Source: Methanoplanus sp. FWC-SCC4
GTDB lineage: Archaea > Halobacteriota > Methanomicrobia > Methanomicrobiales > Methanomicrobiaceae
Length of the DNA: 64,000 bases
Direction: 5' to 3'
NCBI RefSeq assembly: GCF_032878975.1
Contig: NZ_CP043875.1
Span: 1,170,370-1,234,369, forward strand
How positions within the stretch are numbered: the first letter of the stretch is position 1; the number at the start of each line of letters is the position of its first letter. The translations under genes and the position numbers were made by a program. Below, in pieces: positions 19,866 through 27,883 of this stretch. The notes below the pieces were generated by a model, which was not told the origin of the DNA, made no database searches, and saw only the letters and a list, made by a program, of their open reading frames with translations.

Positions 19866-20411
19866 ATGGTATCATCGGTTCATAAAGTTTTTGTGAGCTA
19901 TCATCATGCAAATGATCAAGCATACAGAAATAAATTTGAAGAAATATTGCGAGATTCTGAAATATCTATATTAAAGTCTGTACAATTAGGAGATATTGAT
20001 GAAAACTTAAAAACTGAAACAATAAGGCAAAAAATAAGGGATGATTATCTAAGTGATTCAACTGTTACAATTGTACTAATTGGTACTGAAACTTGGAAAA
20101 GAAAACATGTTGATTGGGAAATAGGTTCAAGTATACGTCATACTGAAAAAAATTCTCGTTCAGGTCTTTTAGGTATAATTCTTCCATCTTATCCGTCATA
20201 CAAAGAAAACAAATATAATCCGTATACTATACCTCCACGTCTAAACGATAATTTAGAGTGTGATTATGCAAAAATATATCCTTGGAACGACAATCCTCAA
20301 ATTTTAAAAGAATGGATTCATGATGCTTATAATCGTAGATTTAAAGCAAATCCAAATAATGTTAGACCTTCATTTGGACAAAATAGATCTGGTGATCGTT
20401 GGTTTGATTAA
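19866..20411 (+). CDS. TIR-like (MTH538/ThsB type) protein
   Basis: A 181-residue protein. It opens with 'KVFVSYHHANDQ' (7-18), continues with 'ETIRQKIRDDYLSDSTVTIVLIG' (key residues I-R-x-K-I-R...S-T-V-T-I-V-L-I-G) and 'KHVDWEI' (80-86), with Glu85 at the place of the TIR catalytic glutamate, then 'GLLGIILP'. This is the TIR-like family (DUF1863) to which the Thoeris signal producer ThsB belongs. Such enzymes use NAD to make a nucleotide signal when infection is sensed. No ThsA (SIR2 or Macro effector) is present; the next gene, 12 bp on, encodes a membrane protein that could be the effector. Confidence 0.78.
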   Translation: MVSSVHKVFVSYHHANDQAYRNKFEEILRDSEISILKSVQLGDIDENLKTETIRQKIRDDYLSDSTVTIVLIGTETWKRKHVDWEIGSSIRHTEKNSRSGLLGIILPSYPSYKENKYNPYTIPPRLNDNLECDYAKIYPWNDNPQILKEWIHDAYNRRFKANPNNVRPSFGQNRSGDRWFD

Positions 20412-20423
20412 TCGGTAATAATA

Positions 20424-21089
20424 ATGCAAATAGTAAATGTCTCTACATCTAACCAATCTATTGATTTTCAAATCCATTTGTTAATTGATTGGCTTTTAGT
20501 TATTGTCATATTATTAATTATTATCATCATTTTACTATCTTTGATTTTAGCTAAAAGGAACAGCCGTTCCCAAAAAAATTTTGAATTAAAAAATCTTACA
20601 CTTAAATTTGGGAGTTTAAGTTGTAATTATGAAATTAAAAGGAATTATCAAAATTTAGAAATTGCCCATAGGATTTATGTTGAATTAATAACAAGAAAAG
20701 CTGCTCTTCCATTTGAAGAGGATTTAGATGTAATTGTAGAGATATATAATTCATGGTATACTCTTTTTTTGACAATTAGGACTGAAATAAAGGGTTTTTC
20801 TGGAGAAACTTTGTATTTACAAAAGGATACAGAAGAAGTTGTAAAAATGGCTTCTGATATATTGAATGTTGGATTAAGGCCCCATTTGACAAAATATCAA
20901 GCAAAGTTTAGAAAATGGTATGAAGAACAAATTGAAAATAGTTCTGGTAAATATCCCCAAGATATCCAAAAAGAATATCCTGAATATAAAGAGCTTGTTG
21001 CAGATTTAAAAAAAGTAAACGAATATCTTATTCAATACAAAATACAGCTTGAAGAATTTATTTATGATAAACAAAAATCAAAAACGTAA
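20424..21089 (+). CDS. Membrane protein with cytosolic helical domain, partner of TIR-like protein
   Basis: A 221-residue protein with one strong transmembrane helix (residues about 19-43, LLIDWLLVIVIL followed by LIIIIILLSLIL) and a basic stretch after it (KRNSRSQK), then about 170 residues of amphipathic helices ending in a charged tail. No enzyme motif seen. It follows the TIR-like gene after 12 bp in the same direction, so the two form a unit. By analogy with CBASS and Thoeris, it could be a membrane-disrupting effector opened by the TIR product, or only an anchor. Neither is shown by the sequence. Confidence 0.6.
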   Translation: MQIVNVSTSNQSIDFQIHLLIDWLLVIVILLIIIIILLSLILAKRNSRSQKNFELKNLTLKFGSLSCNYEIKRNYQNLEIAHRIYVELITRKAALPFEEDLDVIVEIYNSWYTLFLTIRTEIKGFSGETLYLQKDTEEVVKMASDILNVGLRPHLTKYQAKFRKWYEEQIENSSGKYPQDIQKEYPEYKELVADLKKVNEYLIQYKIQLEEFIYDKQKSKT

Positions 21090-21121
21090 TTTATCAAAAT
21101 TTGATGAGGGTTTAGATTTTG

Positions 21122-21236
21122 AATAACCGCATAAAAGCATAGAATAGCAGCGATTCTATACTATTCAGATCTATCTACCATACCATCACAATCTCTTATG
21201 CGGTTAATAGTAAAATGAAAGGCCCCTAGAAGGGGT
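21122..21236. other. Nested inverted repeats; possible structured RNA or origin
   Basis: TAACCGCATAA at 21124-21134 pairs perfectly with TTATGCGGTTA at 21196-21206. Inside this stem lies a small hairpin, TAGAAT (21140-21145) with ATTCTA (21153-21158). After it comes a third hairpin, CCCCT (21223-21227) with AGGGG (21231-21235). This order sits in a 374-bp gene-free region between the cargo genes and the element's own genes. It could be a small RNA, a replication origin or a resolution site. No gene is visible in the rest of 21090-21463 apart from AT-rich promoter sequence (TATATAAT near 21394). Confidence 0.5.
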
Positions 21237-21463
21237 ATCTAAGGTCTCACAATTGAAATAAAAAAACTAAAATTTTGCATACCTCTCTTCAAAATCCTTC
21301 AGTATTTCTGATTATTGAATGAGCATTTGAAAGATTTCGTTTCATTTTGGATATGATTTGAATTCTTCTGAAATTATAGTTGGGGTAATTATATATAATA
21401 TTGATTATAAATATATTTGTAGAATTATATAACTATTTGATAAATTAATTTTCGAGGTTTACG

Positions 21464-21676
21464 ATGATTCGCTGCATGTATTGTAAAGAAAAGTGGTTCA
21501 AGTCACGGCAGGCTTTAAGAGCACATTTACGGTTCTGTCCTGCATATCAGGAAGCCAAAATAAAGGCTGGTATTAAGGGAAAATATCTACAAGCTATTCC
21601 AGACGGTCATACGCTGCGTTACGATAATAAGGCTAATCCTGATGCGTTGTGGAGGGATTACATTGATTCAATGTGA
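21464..21676 (+). CDS. C2H2 zinc-finger protein of the element
   Basis: A 70-residue protein starting C-M-Y-C-K-E-K-W-F-K-S-R-Q-A-L-R-A-H-L-R-F-C-P: two Cys pairs with His (C-x2-C-x12-H-x4-C) form a single zinc finger. GAGGT seven bases upstream supports ATG 21464. Such one-finger proteins are typical of archaeal plasmids and viruses, where they often regulate copy number or transcription. It overlaps the next gene, which encodes a related finger. Confidence 0.65.
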   Translation: MIRCMYCKEKWFKSRQALRAHLRFCPAYQEAKIKAGIKGKYLQAIPDGHTLRYDNKANPDALWRDYIDSM

Positions 21677-22013
21677 GTGTGGGAGTTGGTTCAAAAGTAA
21701 ACGGGCCTTGGCAGCTCATCAGGCCAAGTGTCCAATTGTATTAAGAATCAAGGAAGAAGAAAAGGCAAAGAAAACCTATTATGCAGAGCTTGAACAGATT
21801 GCCACAGAATTAAAGGAATTAGCGTGTAAATTCTCTGAAGAAAATCAAGTTCTGGTTCAGGAAAATAAGGAACTAAAAAATGAATTAAAACGATTTGATG
21901 AATATAAAGAAGCATTTTTTATTCTTAAGGCAAGGCGAGAATATTTGGAAGAAGAAAACTCTTCACTAAAAGAACAGCTTAATGAATTGTCTGTATTATG
22001 TTCAGGATCTTAG
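21663..22013 (+). CDS. Zinc-finger protein with coiled-coil tail
   Basis: A 116-residue protein if started at TTG 21663, which has GGAGGG (21651-21656) in front at good distance; an ATG at 21642 would add seven residues but has no such site. It begins with a finger close to the one in the previous gene (C-E-C-G-S-W-F-K-S-K-R-A-L-A-A-H-Q-A-K-C), followed by a long leucine-rich coiled coil (about residues 40-110: ELEQIATELKELACK, ENKELKNELKR, LEEENSSLKEQL). Probably a dimeric DNA-binding protein. Its start lies inside the upstream gene, so the two are coupled. Confidence 0.65.
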   Translation: MIQCECGSWFKSKRALAAHQAKCPIVLRIKEEEKAKKTYYAELEQIATELKELACKFSEENQVLVQENKELKNELKRFDEYKEAFFILKARREYLEEENSSLKEQLNELSVLCSGS

Positions 22014-22316
22014 AGTCCTTTAAATAGAAAATGTTTTTTTAAGTGATTGTTGTCATAAATCTCAAAGATGCAGGCGGGGATTGGTGGATGTCTCAAGGAA
22101 TATGTTCGTTTTTTGAATCCAAACATAATTTAAGCGCAATATATAATTATAATATTATATTAATAAAAAAGCAATGCAGATCCTTTAAATTAGCCCTGCT
22201 TTTAACATTTGGATAAATTTAGGACGTAAAACTGAATTTAAGAGTTGCTTCTTTTAAAAAAATAAATAGTAGAAATAAAAAATGATTGTTATGGATTTTG
22301 ATCTATTTTCATTATC
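22014..22316. other. Intergenic region between convergent element genes
   Basis: About 300 AT-rich bases between the zinc-finger gene (plus) and the primase gene (minus). The only structure noticed is AAAAGCA (about 22169) facing TGCTTTT (about 22197), a weak stem followed by T-rich sequence that could end transcription. No gene seen. Confidence 0.4.
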
Positions 22317-25300
22317 TTAACTACTATCGATTTTCTCTATAAATTTTTCATAAAATCCCAAATAATTTGAATTCATGAATTTTCCAATATCAGATATGTG
22401 CTCATAATCGATGTAATAAAATGTCGTTGTATCTATTTTATTCTCTGAAGGGTCATAATCATCATATTTTGATAAAAATTCGTCTTCATCGACTAGGATA
22501 TCAAGACAGTTCTTAATAACGGAATCTGACCAGATCACATCTTTCTTCCTTTCTTTAATCCAAGAGATTAAACTTTCCTGACTGCAACCCTTTGAACAAT
22601 TTTCATCTTTAATAGATGTGAAAAAGTTAGGATGACTAAGGATGGTTTTAATTCCAGTATAGATCTTTGAATTTCCAACAATCGATAAATAATTCAAATC
22701 ATCCTGCAAATCGACATAAGATTTGCCTAAATCTACAGCCTCGTTGTTTAATGCTTCTTTAATTTCTTCTTCAGAGAAGTTTGAAATCAGCTTCTTAAGA
22801 TTATCACCAATTGCTCTTTTTGTTGCAGTTTCAACGTCAATCTTGATTGAATAATTGTGAACTAATTTTACAATTTCCTTCATATTTTCGTTTGTAAGAT
22901 CAAAACTTTGGAATTTTGAAAGGGCCTCGTCTTTTAAATAGTCTAAATCGTCTTGTTTCAGGAACAAAAATTTACAATTTTTTTCGCAATACTCTTTGAC
23001 TGGTGAAAATCTGAGCATAGAGTTCGTAGATTCATCCATTATCAGTTTTTCGAGATTCAATTTGGACTTAGATAAAATATCTCTGTAATTTATCTCTGTC
23101 TCTAATAACAAATCTCTCTCTTCCATTAACAAATTTATTTCTTCGTCATTAGAATCGCAATTCTCTGAAATTTCCTTTAATCTTTTAGAATTTTCATGAA
23201 ATTTTGTTTTGATGCCTGAAAGACTCCTTTCTAAGCCCTCAATTTTAGCTCTATAATAAGGCAATGAGTAGTGGCAACTATCCACAAACATGATGTCTAT
23301 CCAAGGGATATCCAAACCTCTGCTGATTATTGAATTCTGATAAAAGACAATGTGCTTTCCAATACAGAAATTCAAGAATAAATCAAATGGATTTTCTTGA
23401 TGAACATTAACTAGTTTGATGTTATTTTTTAAACGCGATGCAAATGTCTCCTGATGCTTTATGCTTGATGTAAGAACCATAAAGGGGCATGTAAATTTCT
23501 CAGATTCATTGTACCTAAGTAATTTCTGAATGAAATTATCAAGCAGTCTTTTTTGTTCTCTTTTATTTTTACCACAAGCGACAATTAAAACAAAATTCTC
23601 TGAATAATCAAATCTCTCTGTTTTTAGCTCCAGAATATCATCAGGGCTGCTTACAAGATTTTCAGAAAAAATTTCTGCCTCAGTATATCCAATCAATAGA
23701 AATTTTTTCGCACATTCAGGTAATCTACAAAATCCGTATTGCTCTGGAATTAAATACAACTCGTTTTTATTCCTTGTTTTAAGATTAGCTAAAGGATTTA
23801 ACGATAAAGGATAAAGTACCGCAATAAAAATATTGATAATATCACCCCTTTGATTATGTTCAGATTTCTCAGAACAGAGACTTTCGATTAATTTTAGAGC
23901 ACTTCGCTTTAAATCGTCCTCAATCTCTGAAACGAGTTTCTCTTTTCCTTCAACACTTGGATTAATTTCTAATAAATTCTGATAGAACGTATCAAAATCA
24001 ATCGTGGAGTTATTTCCCGTTGAAACGCTATAATCATCAATCTGATTAGAGAGAGAGACCAAGTAATCGATGATTGAATTTAAGATAATCTTTTCATTTT
24101 TAAAATTCTTCTTTTTGAGAATATGTTGTTCTTTTATTTCTTTAAGGGAAATTACCAGATCTGAAAGATTATTTTCGATTTTTATAACATTATTAGATTT
24201 TTGCAATGAGGCGATCAAGAACTCTTTTGCCATAAAGTGTCTAATCGATGTATCTTCATCGATAACCATGATCTCTCTCTCCTTGAAGCATAGATGGGGC
24301 CATTTCTCCTCATCAGCTACAGTATAAAATGGAATTGTGAATACGTAATCCACGAAATCCTCACATGTATGAAGGAAGTAATATTTACACAAATCTAAAT
24401 TTAGACTCTCTAAATCAATTTTTTTATGTTTAGAGCAGTAATTTTTAGCTTTATTTTCCAATTCACTAAATGTGATAACCTCATCCTTCAGGTATGGATC
24501 ATTTTCAATTAATTTCTTCTTTTGATCAAAATTATAAGCGGGTCTTAGAGAACATGAACTGCAATTCTTTTTCTCAGTACAACTACAGGCCCTGTTCTTT
24601 CCGTACAATATTACAGCCTTTTTGTCTGGGTACAACTCGCAGAATTTTTTGAATTGTTTCTCCAAAATTGCATAATTTGGAGCTACATAAATTCCTGATT
24701 CATGTTTGCCAAGCTGAATAAGTGAATAATGTGATTTACCAGTTCTTGGCAACCCGTTTAAAATTACACATTTTTTATCTGGTAACGTATCTGGAAAAAA
24801 CTCACATTCTTTGACTTCGAATGGTAGTTCATCATAAAATTTTTTTGATGGTGAATAATCAAATTCATCATACTCGCTATAAGCTTTGATTATAGTAAAT
24901 TCAAGATAATTTTCATTCTCTGTTTTTTCATATGGTCTGAAATTTACAAATATGGCATATGCCTGTTCTGGTGAAAATTTATATTTCTTTAATTGTTTAC
25001 ACACATACCAATCAGATGCACTACGATCATAGTTTTTGTTTTCATCCAGTTTGTAAATCTCATAATCCTCAACACATGTTAGGGCAAGATCAAGTCGCCT
25101 ATTTTGTTTCCTGATCTCAGCTAATGTGATTCCATATTGATTTTTAAGAAGATCTGGATCTTGATTGGTTAAATCCTGAATTAGATCATAGTTTAGTTGG
25201 ATGTCAGAAAACTCATAATTACTATTTTCTGAGCATCTTCTTCTACTATTTGATGATCTATTTTTCTCTCCAAAATTTATCCAATCAGGAAAGTCATTTT

Positions 25301-25709
25301 CATCAATGAATTTTATTGGTTTGTTGATAAAAACCTTGTAAATTCCATCTGCTTCTGGATTATTAACCGATTTTTCATTCAATGATTTTGGAGGTACATA
25401 TGACCCTGCTCCAACAATATATTGTGAAGCCAATCTCAATTCGCCGAAATCTTTACCTTTATAATATGGATGTGGATTTCGTGTTTTACTTCTTATTCTG
25501 TATTTCTCTTTAAATGATTTTATGAAAGAACTTTTTGTGGCAAAGTAAAGATGGTATCCTCCAGAACGAGTTTGTACAGTGAAGGTATCCATATACCTCA
25601 GTAGTTCAAATAATTTATCAGAAGGTAATTTTGGTTCACCATTTTTATCCAAATCTATGTCTAAAAATGTAAGTGAGACATAATTTTCATCTTCACTTTC
25701 AACAGACAT
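22317..25709 (-). CDS. Primase-polymerase/helicase, main part downstream of a frameshift
   Basis: A replication protein of the element. Counted from the ATG at 25709: the primase-polymerase (AEP) motifs are L-D-I-D-L-D (16-21), S-G-G-Y-H-L-Y-F (49-56) and G-E-L-R...Y-I-V-G-A-G-S (89-103). A helicase domain follows with Walker A NGLPRTGKS (318-326), a four-cysteine cluster C-S-C-T-E-K-K-N-C-S-S-C (375-386) that might hold zinc or an iron-sulphur cluster, and Walker B VIDEDT further on. The frame is open upstream of 25709 to a stop at 25830-25832, and that stretch (KKWIEERESLHQDH, IINNHGNFGIVGT) is clearly primase sequence although it has no start codon. The N-terminus lies in another frame at 25802-26017. 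Full product about 1,230 residues. Confidence 0.78.
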   Translation of the reverse strand: MSVESEDENYVSLTFLDIDLDKNGEPKLPSDKLFELLRYMDTFTVQTRSGGYHLYFATKSSFIKSFKEKYRIRSKTRNPHPYYKGKDFGELRLASQYIVGAGSYVPPKSLNEKSVNNPEADGIYKVFINKPIKFIDENDFPDWINFGEKNRSSNSRRRCSENSNYEFSDIQLNYDLIQDLTNQDPDLLKNQYGITLAEIRKQNRRLDLALTCVEDYEIYKLDENKNYDRSASDWYVCKQLKKYKFSPEQAYAIFVNFRPYEKTENENYLEFTIIKAYSEYDEFDYSPSKKFYDELPFEVKECEFFPDTLPDKKCVILNGLPRTGKSHYSLIQLGKHESGIYVAPNYAILEKQFKKFCELYPDKKAVILYGKNRACSCTEKKNCSSCSLRPAYNFDQKKKLIENDPYLKDEVITFSELENKAKNYCSKHKKIDLESLNLDLCKYYFLHTCEDFVDYVFTIPFYTVADEEKWPHLCFKEREIMVIDEDTSIRHFMAKEFLIASLQKSNNVIKIENNLSDLVISLKEIKEQHILKKKNFKNEKIILNSIIDYLVSLSNQIDDYSVSTGNNSTIDFDTFYQNLLEINPSVEGKEKLVSEIEDDLKRSALKLIESLCSEKSEHNQRGDIINIFIAVLYPLSLNPLANLKTRNKNELYLIPEQYGFCRLPECAKKFLLIGYTEAEIFSENLVSSPDDILELKTERFDYSENFVLIVACGKNKREQKRLLDNFIQKLLRYNESEKFTCPFMVLTSSIKHQETFASRLKNNIKLVNVHQENPFDLFLNFCIGKHIVFYQNSIISRGLDIPWIDIMFVDSCHYSLPYYRAKIEGLERSLSGIKTKFHENSKRLKEISENCDSNDEEINLLMEERDLLLETEINYRDILSKSKLNLEKLIMDESTNSMLRFSPVKEYCEKNCKFLFLKQDDLDYLKDEALSKFQSFDLTNENMKEIVKLVHNYSIKIDVETATKRAIGDNLKKLISNFSEEEIKEALNNEAVDLGKSYVDLQDDLNYLSIVGNSKIYTGIKTILSHPNFFTSIKDENCSKGCSQESLISWIKERKKDVIWSDSVIKNCLDILVDEDEFLSKYDDYDPSENKIDTTTFYYIDYEHISDIGKFMNSNYLGFYEKFIEKIDSS

Positions 25710-25801
25710 CTGATGTGTACCTACAATTCCAAAATTTCCATGATTGTTAATGATATCAAGGATAATGTCATCATGATCCTGATGGAGAGATTCTCTTTCT
25801 T

Positions 25802-26017
25802 CTATCCATTTTTTCCTGATGATGGTATTTTACCATTTTTTACTAAAGGCAGGGCATAATAATCAAATTTAAGATCAGTATCTTTGCAATTCTGGTCTAA
25901 TTCTTCTAATCTGTGTTTAAATTTTTGATATTCCCGATGCCTTATTTTTGTTCTTAGAGGAGTTGTTTCATCTTTTAAGACTTCATCTACATATTCATTA
26001 AATTCCTCGTCCTTCAT
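25802..26017 (-). CDS. N-terminal piece of the primase-polymerase, before the frameshift
   Basis: A 71-residue frame ending F-D-Y-Y-A-L-P-L-V-K-N-G-K-I-P-S-S-G-K-N-G. The A-L-P-L-x-x-x-G-K-I-P pattern is the usual start of archaeal primase-polymerase domains, which continues with a conserved Trp. Here the frame stops four codons after it, while the -1 frame continues with W-I-E-E-R-E into the large protein. The start ATG (26017) overlaps the preceding small gene by 4 bp. Read alone it would be a truncated protein with no catalytic residues. Confidence 0.6.
   Translation of the reverse strand: MKDEEFNEYVDEVLKDETTPLRTKIRHREYQKFKHRLEELDQNCKDTDLKFDYYALPLVKNGKIPSSGKNG
25809..25814 (-). other. Frameshift site (A6 run) in the primase gene
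   Basis: On the minus strand the sequence reads GGA AAA AAT GGA TAG. A slip of one base backward on A-AAA-AAT leads to TGG ATA GAA GAA, exactly the frame of the downstream primase. The heptamer has the X-XXY-YYZ form of -1 slippery sites and the zero-frame stop follows one codon later. One A missing from a run of seven (mutation or sequencing error) would look the same. Confidence 0.65.
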
Positions 26018-26187
26018 AGGGTCACCTCCTGAAGAAGTTTACTAATTCTTATTCTGTAGCCATTCTCGTTCACTAAAATTAGTTTCTTATTTTCTTCAAG
26101 CACTAACGCGACTAATTTTTGAAATAAGTCTAATTTATCGAATATTTCTTTTGTAATTAAATAATCTACTTTCAAATTTTTTTGCAA
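26014..26187 (-). CDS. Small protein of the element, unknown
   Basis: A 57-residue protein if started at TTG 26187, which has AAGGAG upstream; earlier in-frame GTG and TTG codons (26196, 26208) lie on or before that site. Sequence: basic N-terminus, then 'ITKEIFDKLDLFQKLVALVLEE' and 'YRIRISKLLQEV' in pieces; helical, no known domain. It ends overlapping the ATG of the primase N-terminal piece, so it is in one transcription unit with it. Possibly a small regulator of replication. Confidence 0.5.
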   Translation of the reverse strand: MQKNLKVDYLITKEIFDKLDLFQKLVALVLEENKKLILVNENGYRIRISKLLQEVTL

Positions 26188-26266
26188 AGTATTCACTCTC
26201 CTTATCAAAATTTTGTTAAAATTTTGGAGAGGGTTTACAAATTTTGTAAAACGCCTTATTCTCCTT

Positions 26267-27481
26267 CTATACCAAATTATTTGCCTGAGATGCGGCTATT
26301 TTCTGAATTATATCTTTGACAAGTTTGAATTCAGATGTATCCTCAATAACTTTAGTGAATTGCTCCAAATGACCCGTAGAATAAGCTTCTAACGGGTTGT
26401 TACAATTTGCACATATTTTATAATTACCTGGATTAATGTGATTACAGAAACTACATTCTTTAGCATCCAGAATATGGTTGTTTACATGATCATTATCGGA
26501 GGTCTTGAGATTGTTTAAATTATCAATAGCATAATCAAGATCCTTATTTGCAATATGTGAGTAAGTAGCCAATTCATTTGTTTTTAAATTACCCCACATT
26601 ATCATTTTGATTGCATATTCTGATACACCAGAATTTATCATGTGAGTTATTCTGGCGTGCCTAAAGCAGTGAGGAGTAATATTATTTGTTATCCCTGCAC
26701 GCTTTAGAACATCAATTAATTGCTCTCTAAATGCTGCATATTCTAACTTCTTCTGATTTTTATCTAAAAATACATAATTGTTCCCCTCAGGCTTGAGTGG
26801 ATAAGTGTTCTTGTGCATTTTTAGATATTCAACAGAACTTCGAAGCGGAACGTGTCTGCTTTTGTTTGTTTTTCCTCTGACAGTTAGCGATGCTTTACCA
26901 TTATTTTGAAAATTAATTTGGTTCCATCTCAAATTGCAAACTTCGCTCGGTCTGAGTCCAGCTTCATAAGTTAGATTATAAATTGTTTTATCCCGAACGG
27001 TGATTGAATAATCTATAATCTTTTTAATTGTTGGTTGATCAGGAATATTTTCCTGCAACTTTGTATGTGAATCTTTGCCATCTGGCTTAATTGATTCAAT
27101 ATCGCCAATTAAAATTTTAGAGTGAGCCTGATTTACAAGAAACCTGAAAAATGATTTGGTTATTGACACGTAATCATTAATGGTATTTTGTTTAAGCTTC
27201 TTTGAATCCTTTGAACTTGGATGTCTCATTTCGAAGAAAAGATTTTTTAAATCTTCAAAATTGCACTCACTAAACTGTTTATTTAAGCCATACATTTTTC
27301 TTAGGCCAACAAGGTGATATGAAATTTTCTTCATTCTTCTGTCTGAGATTCCTCCTCTAGTCATATCAACATTGATGCAATACTTTTTTATCAATTCAGA
27401 GTCTAATTTTGTAATGTAACCTAACTCGATTAATTTTTCATGATATGTGGTGATATCATGAAGAATCATTTTTTCACGCAT
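26267..27481 (-). CDS. Tyrosine recombinase/integrase with C-terminal zinc ribbon
   Basis: A 404-residue integrase. N-terminal SAM-like DNA-binding domain (about 10-130), then the catalytic domain with Arg177 in E-A-G-L-R-P-S-E-V, His271-x-x-Arg274 in H-C-F-R-H-A-R, and Tyr307 in A-T-Y-S-H. A C-terminal zinc ribbon (C-S-F-C...C-A-N-C) follows. All catalytic residues are present, so it is probably active. It is a diverged paralogue of the split integrase at 27884-29266, sharing the whole layout. As an intact gene it could serve excision when the other is partitioned, or another reaction such as resolving dimers. Confidence 0.85.
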   Translation of the reverse strand: MREKMILHDITTYHEKLIELGYITKLDSELIKKYCINVDMTRGGISDRRMKKISYHLVGLRKMYGLNKQFSECNFEDLKNLFFEMRHPSSKDSKKLKQNTINDYVSITKSFFRFLVNQAHSKILIGDIESIKPDGKDSHTKLQENIPDQPTIKKIIDYSITVRDKTIYNLTYEAGLRPSEVCNLRWNQINFQNNGKASLTVRGKTNKSRHVPLRSSVEYLKMHKNTYPLKPEGNNYVFLDKNQKKLEYAAFREQLIDVLKRAGITNNITPHCFRHARITHMINSGVSEYAIKMIMWGNLKTNELATYSHIANKDLDYAIDNLNNLKTSDNDHVNNHILDAKECSFCNHINPGNYKICANCNNPLEAYSTGHLEQFTKVIEDTSEFKLVKDIIQKIAASQANNLV

Positions 27482-27883
27482 CCTTGCATTTTTATATTTT
27501 CCATTTTATATGATAACATATTTTTATCTCTCCTGTGACAATTTTCTTTTCGCCACAAAAATAATACGATTTACTCAATATATAAGTTTTATAAACACTG
27601 AATTATTTATATATTCTTTTATAAAAAACCAAGATTTTTTTAAAAAAGCTCGGAGAGCTTTTTATATTTATCTGACGATATATTAATGATTTTTTTCATT
27701 TGTGTTTTTCTATATAGAAAATATAAAACTAATCTCATCAAAATATGGGTTTTGTCGCAAGCATATCCGTCCGTTTTAGACCCTCAAAAAATGTTAACAT
27801 AGTTTTAGCTCCCCAGATATCTTTATATATGAGAACTACATAATATCGGCCTAGTGCTATTTATTGATAAAAATAATTAAAAA
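27482..27883. other. Intergenic region between the two integrase genes
   Basis: About 400 AT-rich bases with no gene. It contains the hairpin at 27643-27663 and T/A-rich promoter-like sequence near 27600. Nothing else recognised. Confidence 0.5.
27643..27663. terminator. Perfect hairpin followed by T run
   Basis: AAAAAGCTC (27643-27651) and GAGCTTTTT (27655-27663) are exact reverse complements around a GGA loop. On either strand a GC stem next to T residues would result. It lies downstream of the split integrase gene and may end its transcript, or be an operator for the second integrase. Confidence 0.5.

Noticed and set aside
19866-20411. Classical Thoeris system
   Set aside because: The TIR-like protein fits ThsB, but no SIR2- or Macro-type ThsA is encoded nearby; only a membrane protein follows.
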